From: UBA8514 sp034933685
Lineage (GTDB): Bacteria > Bacillota > Clostridia > Lachnospirales > Anaerotignaceae
Direction: 5' to 3'
Assembly (NCBI GenBank): GCA_034933685.1
Contig: JAYFNB010000002.1
Coordinates: 15,582-79,581, forward strand
DNA length: 64,000 nucleotides
The notes beneath the pieces are model-generated. The model worked only from the letters and a program-made list of their open reading frames with translations. It did not search any database and was not told the origin of the DNA. This document shows, one piece after another, positions 17,678 through 26,575 of the stretch (position 1 is its first letter; each line of letters opens with the position of its first letter). The position numbers were made by a program, and so were the translations under genes.

Positions 17678-18359
17678 ATGCCGTTAATGCCTCCTTAAAA
17701 ATTAATATTTCATTTTCTAATTCATCTATTTTTTTGATGGAATTTTCTGTACCGGAATTTTTAAGTTCTTCCTTAATTTCGGTTAGCTTACCAAGCTTGT
17801 GAATTAAATACCTTTCTAAAATAATGCTCTTTTTGTCAAGGTTAATTTTACCAAACATATATTGGCAAGGATTATAAGTCTCCTCTTCACCATGTACTGC
17901 ATTAATCACAGTGTAATACTTTCCCTCGTCAATAAGCATTTCTTCATTTCCTATTTTAAATCCTATGCTATGGATGTACCTTCGCACACTGTCAATATCC
18001 AGCTGCGGCTGCAAAACAAGCTGTTTAAGACTTTGTACAACTTCACAGCTTTCTTTAAGTATCTCTATTATCAACATTCCACCCATGCCTGCAATAACAG
18101 CCGTTTCCACCTCACCAATTACTATTGGTGTCAGTCCGCTTCCAAGGCGTGTTTCAATTTTACTAGAAAGGCAATTTGCCGCAATGTTTTCCCTTGCCTT
18201 TAAAAGCGGGCCCTTATTTATATCGCAAGCAATTGTCATATCTGCTAGTTTATTTTTAACAAGATAAATCGGCACATATCCATGGTCTGTGCCAATATCT
18301 GCAACGGTAGTATACTTAACCTCTCCTGCAACTGTTTTAAGTCTTTTAGAAATTTCCAT
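17664..18359 (-). CDS. trmK: tRNA (adenine22-N1)-methyltransferase
   Basis: TrmK methylates N1 of A22 in the D-loop region of tRNA, using SAM. The 231-residue protein has the class I SAM loop VADIGTDHGYVPIYL (about residues 19-33), the TACDI-like acidic end of strand two and the AGMGG motif near residue 90. A C-terminal coiled region follows. It lies between rpoD and the nif3-like gene, its usual position in Gram-positive genomes. Confidence 0.93.
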   Translation of the reverse strand: MEISKRLKTVAGEVKYTTVADIGTDHGYVPIYLVKNKLADMTIACDINKGPLLKARENIAANCLSSKIETRLGSGLTPIVIGEVETAVIAGMGGMLIIEILKESCEVVQSLKQLVLQPQLDIDSVRRYIHSIGFKIGNEEMLIDEGKYYTVINAVHGEEETYNPCQYMFGKINLDKKSIILERYLIHKLGKLTEIKEELKNSGTENSIKKIDELENEILIFKEALTAYEVQ

Positions 18360-18420
18360 GACATACCTCTTATTGATATTAGTTTAGTTATATTTTACCC
18401 TTAAAACGTCATAAACTCAA

Positions 18421-18456
18421 CACAAAAGCCGTATACAAATCTAACTGCATACGGCT
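18421..18456 (-). terminator. Terminator after rpoD
   Basis: On the minus strand AGCCGTAT pairs with ATACGGCT across a 14-base loop, followed by TTTTG. It lies just after the rpoD stop. The following trmK group may be read through or have its own start. Confidence 0.6.
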
Positions 18457-18462
18457 CTCTTT

Positions 18463-19536
18463 TTACTCTAAATAGTCCTTAAGCTTTTTGCTTCGGCTTG
18501 GATGCCTTAACTTCCTAAGTGCCTTTGCTTCAATCTGCCTTATTCTTTCCCTTGTTACATTAAATTCCTTGCCCACTTCCTCAAGGGTTCTTGCTCTGCC
18601 GTCATCAAGGCCGAAACGTAGCCTAAGAACTTTTTCTTCTCTGTCTGTCAAGGTATCTAACACTTCAATAAGCTGTTCTTTAAGCAATGTAAATGCTGCT
18701 GCTTCGGCTGGTGCTGGTATATCATCATCTGGTATAAAGTCGCCCAAGTGGCTGTCTTCTTCCTCACCAATAGGTGTTTCAAGTGAAACAGGTTCTTGTG
18801 CAATCTTCATTATCTCTCTTACCTTGTCAACAGGCATTGCCATTTCAACAGCAAGCTCATCTGCACTTGGTTCACGGCCAAGTTCTTGTATAAGCTGACG
18901 TGAAATACGTATAAGCTTATTTATAGTTTCAACCATATGCACAGGTATTCGTATTGTTCTTGCTTGGTCGGCAATAGCTCTGGTAATTGCCTGTCTAATC
19001 CACCAAGTGGCATAGGTACTGAATTTATACCCCTTGCTGTAATCGAATTTCTCTACAGCTTTAATAAGACCAAGGTTACCCTCTTGAATAAGGTCAAGAA
19101 AAAGCATGCCTCTGCCCACATATCTTTTCGCAATACTTACAACCAAACGAAGATTAGCTTCAGCAAGTTTTTTCTTTGCAATTTCGTCTCCATCTTCCAT
19201 TCTTTTTGCAAGGTTAATTTCTTCTTCGGCACTAAGCAATGGCACCTTGCCAATTTCTTTAAGGTACATACGTACAGGGTCATCAATGTTTATGCCCTCT
19301 GGTAACGATAGGTCGATTTCCTTTTCAACCTCTTCTTCAAGCTCAATTGCGCCAAGTATATCAATGCCTTGTCCCTCAAAATATTCATATATTTTGTCTA
19401 TCTGGTCTGCTTCAAGTTCAATTTCACCCAAATAGTCCATTATTTCTTTGTATTCAAGTACGCCCTTTTTCTTTTTGCCAATGGCAACAAGTTCTTTAAG
19501 GCGGATTAATAAAGTATTTTCCTCTGGGGATTTCAA
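18463..19536 (-). CDS. rpoD: RNA polymerase primary sigma factor (sigma-70/A)
   Basis: This is the housekeeping sigma factor, 357 residues long. Region 1.1 is at about 1-65, region 1.2 begins at DPVRMYLKEIG, region 2 has the RLVVSIAKRYVGRGM and YATWWIRQAITRAIADQ segments, region 3 follows, and region 4 ends with the helix-turn-helix VTRERIRQIEAKALRKLRHP. It lacks the long insert of proteobacterial RpoD, as usual in Firmicutes. The start is a TTG with AAGGAAGGA just upstream, and no better ATG exists in frame. It is 68 bases after dnaG in the classic macromolecular-synthesis order. Confidence 0.97.
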   Translation of the reverse strand: MKSPEENTLLIRLKELVAIGKKKKGVLEYKEIMDYLGEIELEADQIDKIYEYFEGQGIDILGAIELEEEVEKEIDLSLPEGINIDDPVRMYLKEIGKVPLLSAEEEINLAKRMEDGDEIAKKKLAEANLRLVVSIAKRYVGRGMLFLDLIQEGNLGLIKAVEKFDYSKGYKFSTYATWWIRQAITRAIADQARTIRIPVHMVETINKLIRISRQLIQELGREPSADELAVEMAMPVDKVREIMKIAQEPVSLETPIGEEEDSHLGDFIPDDDIPAPAEAAAFTLLKEQLIEVLDTLTDREEKVLRLRFGLDDGRARTLEEVGKEFNVTRERIRQIEAKALRKLRHPSRSKKLKDYLE

Positions 19537-19604
19537 TACAATCCTTCCTTTCCAATTATCCTAAATTCTATCCGAACTGACGGTTATTTATACAAATGCG
19601 TCAC

Positions 19605-21389
19605 TTAAAGAGTTATATAAAGTGTATCCAAGTCTTTTTTCAGTTCTATAAGTGATTTTATTTCTTCAATTGATGTTGCTGTAGCCGCCAGAGCATCTGC
19701 CTTTGTTCTTTTAATCAATCGAATTTCCTCGTTAACTGCCTTTTCCAATTCATTCATTCCATCGTATTTAAATTTAATGGCAAAAACCTCTGCCACTTTT
19801 TTTTGTGCATCAGGAGTATCGAAATAATTAACTGCTTCTGCAGGAAAAATAGTTGCACCCTTTTCGGCAGAATTAAACACTATTTCCGCAAGTTTTATGT
19901 ACACTTCATCAATAAAATCCTGTGGGTTAAGGTGAAGCTTAATTTTGTCGTAAATTTCTTTCTTTGTTGCACAGATAAATATTATATTCCGCTGTGCTTC
20001 ATATACGCCTTTAGATTTTATTATTTCTTCCCCAGCCGTTTTATCTGTATACATTCGTACTCGCTTCTTTTCTGCTTCTTTTGCAAACTGAGCGTCATCA
20101 TTTCCTTTTATTTTTAGTATTTCCCCAACTATTGCGTTTTCTGCAATACCTGTTTGGGCAGATATTTCCTTTGCATAAACATCTCGCTCTATTGGAGAAT
20201 CCAACTTTGAAAGCATTTGTGCCGCTTCTTTTGTAAAAAGCATTTTTTGTTCAGTATTCCCCATATTATATTTCTTTTTGCTGCAATCTATTTGAAAAGC
20301 CATATAGCTTTTTGCATTAACTAATAGCTTGCTAAACTCTACAGAACCATTTTGTTTAATAAATTCATCAGGGTCCTTGCCATTTGGCACTTGCAATACC
20401 CTAACCCTAAAACCAGCACCAACCAAAATTGGTATAGCCCGTAAGGCCGCAGTTTCACCTGCTGAATCGCTATCAAAAATAAGTATAATATCGTTTACAA
20501 ATTTTTTCAGCACCGTAGCATGCTCTGCATTAAATGCCGTGCCCAGTGATGCCGCTACATTGTGAAAGCCGGCTTGATAAATGCTAATCATATCCATATA
20601 ACCTTCAACAAGTATAATTTCTTTTTTCTTGCTGCTTCTGGCAAAGTTAAGCCCATATAAGGTTCGCTTTTTGTTAAAAAGAGGTGTTTCAGGGGAATTA
20701 AGGTATTTAGGTTCACCTTTTTCCATAATTCTTCCGCCAAAACCAATAACTCTGCCTTGCACGTCAAAAATTGGAAACATCAATCGTCCGTAGAACCTAT
20801 CATGATAACCCTTTCCGTATTTGTTCTCCATTACAAGACCGCTTTTTAACATAGCCTTATCGCTGAAACCTTTTTCTTTCAGCACATTATACAGCCTGTC
20901 CTTGCCCTCTGGTGAAAAGCCCAGCCCAAACTTTCTTTGCATTGCTGGTGTTACCTGTCGTTTTTCAAGGTAGTCAAGGGCAGTTTTCCCATCTTCTGCC
21001 TGCAAAACATCGTGGTAAAATCTTCCCGCAACTTTATGTATTTCAAATAAGTCGACTCTAAGTTTTTCTTCCTGTGCCGCTTCTTTTGAATATTCAGTTT
21101 CGGCAATGGTAATATTTGCTCTGTCTGCAAGGCGTTTAAGTGCCTCAACAAAGTCGCAATTTTCCATCTGCATAACAAAACTGAAAACATTTCCTGCTGC
21201 ACCACAACCAAAGCAGTAGTAAAGCTGTTTTTCAGCACTAACAGAAAATGATGGTGTTCCTTCATTGTGGAACGGACATAAGCCGAAGTATGAACCTCCC
21301 TTTTGCTTTAGAGGAATGTAAGAGGAAATAACTTCAACTATATCATTTTGTGTGCGTATTTCTTCTACAAGTTCCTGGGAATAAAACAT
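19605..21389 (-). CDS. dnaG: DNA primase
   Basis: DnaG makes RNA primers at the replication fork. The 594-residue protein has an N-terminal CHC2 zinc finger with Cys38, His41, Cys59 and Cys62. The catalytic core contains the TOPRIM segments VEGYMD and LIFDSDSAG, and a C-terminal helicase-interacting region ends the chain. The zinc ligands and TOPRIM acidic residues are all present. GGAG lies eight bases before the ATG. It is followed by rpoD and preceded by dgt. Confidence 0.97.
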   Translation of the reverse strand: MFYSQELVEEIRTQNDIVEVISSYIPLKQKGGSYFGLCPFHNEGTPSFSVSAEKQLYYCFGCGAAGNVFSFVMQMENCDFVEALKRLADRANITIAETEYSKEAAQEEKLRVDLFEIHKVAGRFYHDVLQAEDGKTALDYLEKRQVTPAMQRKFGLGFSPEGKDRLYNVLKEKGFSDKAMLKSGLVMENKYGKGYHDRFYGRLMFPIFDVQGRVIGFGGRIMEKGEPKYLNSPETPLFNKKRTLYGLNFARSSKKKEIILVEGYMDMISIYQAGFHNVAASLGTAFNAEHATVLKKFVNDIILIFDSDSAGETAALRAIPILVGAGFRVRVLQVPNGKDPDEFIKQNGSVEFSKLLVNAKSYMAFQIDCSKKKYNMGNTEQKMLFTKEAAQMLSKLDSPIERDVYAKEISAQTGIAENAIVGEILKIKGNDDAQFAKEAEKKRVRMYTDKTAGEEIIKSKGVYEAQRNIIFICATKKEIYDKIKLHLNPQDFIDEVYIKLAEIVFNSAEKGATIFPAEAVNYFDTPDAQKKVAEVFAIKFKYDGMNELEKAVNEEIRLIKRTKADALAATATSIEEIKSLIELKKDLDTLYITL

Positions 21390-21478
21390 ATCGGCCTCTC
21401 CTTTCTGATTATTATTCTACAAAAAAGCTTGTAATCCTTTATTTTTTTCGCAATTTTTATAAAAATGCAGTGGCATTT

Positions 21479-22486
21479 TTAGTAAATATTCCATGAAGTT
21501 GGAATAAAAAGCCTTGTATAAACCGAAATGGCATATCTGTCAGTCATGCAGGCAATGTAATCACATACAACTGTTTCCACATTTTCTCCTTCTTTTATCA
21601 GTTCAACAAATTCCTTTTCAGTTTCATAGGGGTTTTCCATATAATATTTAAAAAGGTCGTTAAGCATGCCATCTACTTTTTTGCCTTCATGTGTAGCACG
21701 CTCATCAGTATATACATGGGTAAACATAAAACTCCTCAAATCTCCCATACTTTTTTTCATTTGGTCACTCATTCTAATATCGTTTATGCCAACACTATGC
21801 TTAATTGTGTCCCTAATCATTGTATTAATTCGCTCACTGCTAGTAGCACCAATTACCTCCACAATGTCCATAGGTATTGCATCTTTTGCCAAAACTCCTG
21901 CTCTTATGGCATCGTCAATATCATGGTTTATGTATGCAATTTTGTCCGAAAGCTGAACAACTTTTCCCTCTAAGGTTGACGGCTTACCTTTTGTTCTGTG
22001 GTTAAGTATGCCGTCACGAACTTCCCATGTTAAATTAAGCCCCTTCCCGTCCTTTTCCAACCGTTCCACAACCCTAAGGCTTTGGCTGCAATGTTCAAAC
22101 CCTGTAGAGCATAAGCTGTCCAAAGCACTTTCCCCTGCATGTCCAAAAGGTGTATGCCCCAAATCGTGTCCTAGCGCTATTGCCTCTGTTAAATCTTCGT
22201 TCAGGTGAAGCGCACGTGCAATCGTTCGTGCAATCTGAGATACCTCAAGTGTATGGGTAAGACGTGTTCTATAGTGGTCGCCTTCTGGTGAAATAAATAC
22301 CTGTGTTTTGTGCTTAAGTCGTCTAAAGGCCTTACAATGGAGAATTCTATCACGGTCTCGTTGAAACTCTGTTCGAATGTCACATTTATCCTCAAATCGT
22401 TCTCTTCCCTTTGAAAGCCTGCTTTTTGCCGCAAACTGACTAAGAAGCTTAAACTCTTGTTTCTCTTGTTCAATTCTTAAATCCAT
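21479..22486 (-). CDS. dgt: Deoxyguanosinetriphosphate triphosphohydrolase-like HD protein
   Basis: This dGTPase-family enzyme cleaves dNTPs to nucleosides and tripolyphosphate. The HD-domain metal ligands are visible as TRLTHTLEVSQ, the GHDLGHTPFGH motif near residue 107, and NHDIDDAI further on. At 335 residues it matches the short dGTPase form common in Clostridia next to dnaG. GGGAGG lies seven bases before the ATG. The intergenic region with the divergent tautomerase gene holds a perfect 14-base palindrome. Confidence 0.92.
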   Translation of the reverse strand: MDLRIEQEKQEFKLLSQFAAKSRLSKGRERFEDKCDIRTEFQRDRDRILHCKAFRRLKHKTQVFISPEGDHYRTRLTHTLEVSQIARTIARALHLNEDLTEAIALGHDLGHTPFGHAGESALDSLCSTGFEHCSQSLRVVERLEKDGKGLNLTWEVRDGILNHRTKGKPSTLEGKVVQLSDKIAYINHDIDDAIRAGVLAKDAIPMDIVEVIGATSSERINTMIRDTIKHSVGINDIRMSDQMKKSMGDLRSFMFTHVYTDERATHEGKKVDGMLNDLFKYYMENPYETEKEFVELIKEGENVETVVCDYIACMTDRYAISVYTRLFIPTSWNIY

Positions 22487-22586
22487 AGCAAAACCTCCCT
22501 TCCATAAACAAATAACCTATATATGTATAATACTACATTTTATTGTTAAATCCTTTTTTACAAACAGGTTAAATGTTAAAAGTAGA

Positions 22587-22600
22587 TGACAATTTTGTCA
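22587..22600. promoter_or_regulatory. Perfect 14-base palindrome in the divergent dgt/tautomerase spacer
   Basis: TGACAATTTTGTCA is exactly self-complementary and lies between two divergently transcribed genes. It could be an operator for a dimeric repressor, but no regulator is identified and chance cannot be excluded. Confidence 0.35.
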
Positions 22601-22659
22601 AACTCTGGACGAATTATAAAAATTGTTATAGAATATAATTTAAAGAGGAGGTGCTTGGT

Positions 22660-23019
22660 ATGCCTGTAATTACAATAGAAATGGGGAACAAATGGAAAAT
22701 TGAAACTGCGGTTTCCGTAAAAAACATCGTTATGGAAGAGATTAAAAATGCTTTCAACCTTAAATCTACCGACCGTAACATAAAGGTTACCCGCTACGAC
22801 CAAGACTTATTTGAGCTTAACGACCCATACGAAATTTTTATAGAAATCCAACTAATTAAAGGCCGGGAAACAAACTTTAAGCGTGACCTTTATAATTCTA
22901 TAGTTACCGCCATAGAGGAAAAAACCCTTTTCAAAAGAGAAAATATATTTATTTTCCTTAACGAGCAACCTGCAGAAAACTGGGGTGTTAAAGGCGGATT
23001 TATTGCAAGTGACATATAA
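22660..23019 (+). CDS. Tautomerase-family protein
   Basis: The 119-residue protein starts MPVITIE. It has Pro2, which becomes the N-terminal catalytic base of 4-oxalocrotonate-tautomerase-type enzymes after Met removal. The length and the later segments (YEIFIEIQLIKGRE, then IFIFLNEQPAENWG) resemble the two-repeat Tautomerase_2 group rather than the 60-residue form. The ATG at 22660 was chosen over the upstream GTG at 22651 because the GTG is part of the AGGAGGTG ribosome site and because of Pro2. The substrate is unknown. A bidirectional terminator follows. Confidence 0.8.
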   Translation: MPVITIEMGNKWKIETAVSVKNIVMEEIKNAFNLKSTDRNIKVTRYDQDLFELNDPYEIFIEIQLIKGRETNFKRDLYNSIVTAIEEKTLFKRENIFIFLNEQPAENWGVKGGFIASDI

Positions 23020-23024
23020 AAAAA

Positions 23025-23067
23025 CAGAGCATTCACTAAAATTTAAGTGATTGCTCTATTTTTTTTT
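23025..23067 (+). terminator. Bidirectional terminator between the tautomerase and Nudix genes
   Basis: AGAGCATTCACT pairs with AGTGATTGCTCT with one internal mismatch, followed by nine T on the plus strand. Seven A on the other side give a T run for the minus-strand transcript as well. Confidence 0.85.
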
Positions 23068-23072
23068 GCTAC

Positions 23073-23675
23073 TTATTTTTTATTTAGAAACGCAAAAGGC
23101 TTATCATCGCTGTCTATAAAATGCATAAGCATATATGCGCACATAATTGCAACTCTTTCATCTTTTAGTATTCGTTTGCACTCCTCACGGTCTGCAAGAA
23201 CCACTTCGATATCTTCCGAATCCTCTTGATTAATATTTGTTGGATTGCCAGCTAGATATCCGTAAACTGTTCCACAGGTTTCATCACTCATGCCTACACT
23301 TGTAAAGAAAGGACGGCTGTAACTTCCACTATTAATTGGCGTGAGGGTAAGCCCTGTTTCCTCTTGCATTTCTCGAACTGCTGCAGACACCATGTCCTCG
23401 CCCTTTTCAATTATCCCTGCTGGAAATTCATATATATAACCATCAATAGGATATCTATATTGGCGCACAAGAACCACTTTGTTATCATAAATTCCATATA
23501 TTGCTACACAATCCGCATTATTCTTACCAGTACTTATTTTAAGTTTTTCAACCTCGTAAGCCCTGGACGCCATATAATATGGAGAGATTTTCCCATTTCT
23601 TCTTTCCGCCTCAAGCTCATATAAATTCAAGAACTTGTTACTTGTCTGTTTAATTATTTTTTTCACTCTATCCAT
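23073..23675 (-). CDS. Nudix hydrolase, ADP-ribose pyrophosphatase type
   Basis: The protein of 200 residues carries a complete Nudix box at residues 87-109: Gly87, Glu93, then REMQEETGL with the metal-binding glutamates. The residues before it (YEFPAGIIEKGE) fit the ADP-ribose/ADP-sugar pyrophosphatase subgroup. The ATG at 23675 has GGAGG six bases upstream. A longer reading from a TTG at 23687 starts inside that ribosome site and is rejected. The gene begins 24 bases after the stop of the unknown 108-residue gene and may be coupled to it. Confidence 0.88.
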   Translation of the reverse strand: MDRVKKIIKQTSNKFLNLYELEAERRNGKISPYYMASRAYEVEKLKISTGKNNADCVAIYGIYDNKVVLVRQYRYPIDGYIYEFPAGIIEKGEDMVSAAVREMQEETGLTLTPINSGSYSRPFFTSVGMSDETCGTVYGYLAGNPTNINQEDSEDIEVVLADREECKRILKDERVAIMCAYMLMHFIDSDDKPFAFLNKK

Positions 23676-23699
23676 GTTTACCTCCAAAACAGCTTGAAT

Positions 23700-24026
23700 C
23701 TAATTCTGATAATATCCACTTTCACACAAAACTTCAAAACAATAGTTAACCTCGTCATCTGTAAAAAGTTGCGTAAATTTTTTGTCTATAACAGTCGACT
23801 CCATTGTTAAATCCAATCTGGCTTTTGCTTCAAGTGCTGAAAAACCGTCGGAAAGTTTCCGTTTTTTTATTAATTCCTTTGCTGTTGCTAATCCTCCCCA
23901 TCTTTCAATTGCTTGAATAAGCCTAGTAGGGTTAAATCCGCACTTCGTTTGTGCCACTTGGTATCTGGCAATCAAGTCCTTGTTAAATTGTATTTCCAAT
24001 TCATTTAATTTATCTAAATCTGCCAC
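23700..24026 (-). CDS. Conserved protein of unknown function
   Basis: The best start is a GTG at 24026 with GGAGG seven bases upstream, giving 108 residues. An ATG at 24065 adds 13 residues but would put the ribosome site inside the gene. The chain is predicted to be largely helical and contains NPTRLIQAIERWGG, then LSDGF and ARLDLTMES, a pattern I associate with small uncharacterised proteins and protein tails. No catalytic motif or signal peptide is visible. Confidence 0.7.
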   Translation of the reverse strand: MADLDKLNELEIQFNKDLIARYQVAQTKCGFNPTRLIQAIERWGGLATAKELIKKRKLSDGFSALEAKARLDLTMESTVIDKKFTQLFTDDEVNYCFEVLCESGYYQN

Positions 24027-24149
24027 GTTAATTCCTCCAAAATAATTTGTTAATTTAGTATACATCCAAAATTAAATTTCATCAATTATATTAAATTAAA
24101 TCATTCAGTTTTTAAAATAAACAGCATATTATTGTTTTGAGGTGATAGC

Positions 24150-24320
24150 GTGAATCCATGTAAAAGTGCATCCCTTATAACAGCCTTGGCGTGTGAAATA
24201 TTCAATTCATTTTCATCTGAGGAAGTAGAAGTATTTGCCGCTCAGCTTGTTCAACTTGGGGATACCCTTACAACAATGTTGACCCAACAAAGTGTATGCC
24301 AAAGCAATAGAAAAGAATGA
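24150..24320 (+). CDS. Small conserved protein (DUF6774-like)
   Basis: A 56-residue frame starts at a GTG with GAGGTG five bases upstream. It begins MNPCKSASLITALACEIF and continues with an acidic SSEEVEVFAAQLVQLGDTL stretch. The pattern of an N-terminal Cys, ITALAC and a second amphipathic helix resembles the DUF6774 family of tiny Clostridia proteins. The function is unknown. It is transcribed opposite to its neighbours. Confidence 0.65.
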   Translation: MNPCKSASLITALACEIFNSFSSEEVEVFAAQLVQLGDTLTTMLTQQSVCQSNRKE

Positions 24321-24330
24321 TTGAATGTAG

Positions 24331-24358
24331 CAAAAAGGGGTAGCAATTTTGCTGCCCC
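24331..24358 (-). terminator. Terminator of the antiporter gene
   Basis: GGGGCAGCAA pairs with TTGCTACCCC on the minus strand with a short loop and is followed by TTTTTG. It may also act weakly on the plus-strand small gene. Confidence 0.75.
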
Positions 24359-24451
24359 ATAAGTTTAATAATAGCTTTTAATTTCCAAATTAGATTTTCT
24401 TCTATCTTAACTTTGATTTTTGCAAACCAGTGCATTCAGAAAGATAAGAAA

Positions 24452-25660
24452 CTAGCTATTTATAGTTGCTTTTTTAAAATGTAGCTTTTCACTTACCTTT
24501 TCTTTCATTACAAAGCTAAGCATGATTGGTGTAAGCAATGTTGTCATTATAACAACAAGCACAATTGCAGGTGACAATACAGTGTCAATAAGCCCTGCCT
24601 GCATCCCTTTTTGTGCAACAATCAGTGCCACCTCACCACGAGAAACCATCCCAACACCAATTCTGAAAGAATCTAAATTGGATATACCACATATCTTTGC
24701 ACCTATGCCACAGCCAATAATCTTTGTTATTACTGCAATAGCAAGTAGAACCAATGCAAAAATAATAAATCTAGAATTAAGCGCACGTAAATCTGTCTTT
24801 ATACCTACACTTGCAAAAAACACAGGCGAAAAAAACAGATACGATGATACCGTTATTTTTTTCACTATATATTGCCTTGTTTTTGCAATATTGCAAAGTA
24901 TTATTCCTGCAAAATAAGCACCCGTAATATCTGCCACACCGAAGAACTTTTCTGCAATATATGAAAGTATTAGACAAAAGCCAAAACCATATACTGCAAC
25001 TCTCCTTTTTGTGCCAACTACATCTTCCATTTTTCTGAAAACATAGTAAATTCCAATTCCAACAACTACAAGAAAAATAAAAAATCCACCGATTTTTGTC
25101 AGTACCATGAAAGGACTTTCATTTCCCCCTGTAAAACCCGAAAGAAAAGAAAGAATAATGATTCCTAAAATGTCATCAATAACTGCGGCACCTAAAATTG
25201 TGGTGCCCACCTTACCCTTAAGTTTTCCCATTTCTCTTAGTGTTTCAACTGTAATGCTTACCGATGTTGCTGTAAGTACAACACCAATAAATATACCCTT
25301 AAGCACTGTCATTGAATCAACTGACTGTGCAAAAAATGCCATATATGCCCCAAATCCACCTAAAAGTGGAAATATAACACCTAGCAGTGCAACAACAAAA
25401 GATGTTAGCCCAGTATTTTTCAGCTCCTCAATGTCCGTGTCAAGGCCGGCAATAAACATAAGTATAATTACACCCAACTCTGATGTTTTTAAAAGGAAAT
25501 CCGTTTCCTGTACAATTCCCAAACAGCTTGGTCCAAGTATAATTCCTGCCATGAGTGCTCCAACAACCTGAGGCATGTGCACATGACTAGATAACAAGCC
25601 AAATGTTTTTGTAGATAAAAGTATAATTGCAATTACAAGTAAAAATTCATATGATTCCAT
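24452..25660 (-). CDS. Cation:proton antiporter (CPA2 family)
   Basis: This 402-residue integral membrane protein has about 12 predicted helices and the Na+/H+ exchanger fold of the CPA2/KefB type. Visible marks are GALMAGIILGPS near residue 35, IAGLDTD near residue 68, and TILGAAVIDDILGI near residue 153 with the paired acidic residues used for ion coupling. There is no C-terminal TrkA-N domain, so it is the short form without nucleotide gating. It probably exports Na+ or K+ in exchange for H+. It is monocistronic. Confidence 0.9.
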   Translation of the reverse strand: MESYEFLLVIAIILLSTKTFGLLSSHVHMPQVVGALMAGIILGPSCLGIVQETDFLLKTSELGVIILMFIAGLDTDIEELKNTGLTSFVVALLGVIFPLLGGFGAYMAFFAQSVDSMTVLKGIFIGVVLTATSVSITVETLREMGKLKGKVGTTILGAAVIDDILGIIILSFLSGFTGGNESPFMVLTKIGGFFIFLVVVGIGIYYVFRKMEDVVGTKRRVAVYGFGFCLILSYIAEKFFGVADITGAYFAGIILCNIAKTRQYIVKKITVSSYLFFSPVFFASVGIKTDLRALNSRFIIFALVLLAIAVITKIIGCGIGAKICGISNLDSFRIGVGMVSRGEVALIVAQKGMQAGLIDTVLSPAIVLVVIMTTLLTPIMLSFVMKEKVSEKLHFKKATINS

Positions 25661-26023
25661 AGTAGCATCCCCTTGTTGTTTTAATATTTCTTGTTTGTAT
25701 TATTCATTATATACATACAAAACAAAAATTACAAGGGTTTTTACAGGTTAATTTTGTGCAAATTTTACAATTGATAGTTTGAAAATATTATACAAAAAAA
25801 CTGTTTACAATTCTATTCATTCTCAGTTAGCATACTATTGTTAGACATGTTTTTATATGAAAACAATTTATTTAGTATGTTTCACTTATGTATATCTGCA
25901 TTCAAAATTATAGTACTTGTTTGCTTTTAGTAATTATATACAAAAAAGCATACTGTATTATTAAATAATCTTCATAAAAATAAAGGCGGCATTTTTTCTG
26001 AAAATACAGCCTTTATTCCTTGT
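25661..26023. other. AT-rich gap between the antiporter and scpB
   Basis: No gene is supported here. It holds the promoter region of the antiporter, several poly-A/T tracts and the scpB terminator at its right end. Confidence 0.5.
25979..26015 (-). terminator. Terminator after scpB
   Basis: On the minus strand AAAGGC pairs with GCCTTT, with an inner TATTTTC and AAAAAT zone, and is followed by ATTTTTATG. It begins within a few bases of the scpB stop. Confidence 0.6.
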
Positions 26024-26575
26024 CTATTCTTCAATTTTCCCGACTTCAAGGCCACTAAGAACAATGTTTTCATCAAGCAGAGGAAGTTCCTTTGTGGATG
26101 TAAATCCAAAATATCTTAAAAATTCCTTTGTTGTGCCAAACAATATAGGTCGACCTGGTGCATCCTGCCGTCCTACCTCGCAAACAAGGCCTCTTTCAAC
26201 AAGCTTGTTTACAGCGTGGTCAGCGTTTACTCCTCTTACCTCTTCAATTTGCCCTTTTGTTGCAGGCTGTTTGTAAGCAATAATTGCAAGAGTTTCGAGC
26301 AAACTTTGTGTAAGCCCCTGACGTTTTGTAGATTTATAAATACTTCTTATATAGTCAAAACAGTGTGCCGCCGTACACATCTGATATGCTCCATCCAGTT
26401 CAACTATATGTATTCCCCGTTTTTCATCGCTGTACTTGTCCGCAAGAGCCTTAATAATTGCCTTAGTTGTTGCCTTATCCATGCTTATGGCATCAGCAAT
26501 AACTGCCAAACTCACTGCTTCACCAGATACAAATAAAACTGCTTCAATTACAGCTTCTAGTTCATTAAGCTTCAT
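26024..26575 (-). CDS. scpB: Segregation and condensation protein B
   Basis: ScpB is the winged-helix kite subunit that works with ScpA and SMC in chromosome condensation. The 183-residue protein has two winged-helix domains. The segments LNELEAVIEAVLFVSGE at the start and IAYKQPATKGQIEEVRGV near residue 92 are characteristic. It overlaps scpA by 11 bases, so the two products are probably made in balance. Confidence 0.95.
   Translation of the reverse strand: MKLNELEAVIEAVLFVSGEAVSLAVIADAISMDKATTKAIIKALADKYSDEKRGIHIVELDGAYQMCTAAHCFDYIRSIYKSTKRQGLTQSLLETLAIIAYKQPATKGQIEEVRGVNADHAVNKLVERGLVCEVGRQDAPGRPILFGTTKEFLRYFGFTSTKELPLLDENIVLSGLEVGKIEE

Noticed and set aside
25107..25571. 154-codon plus-strand frame
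   Set aside because: It is antisense to the antiporter. The composition mirrors its membrane helices and is not protein-like.
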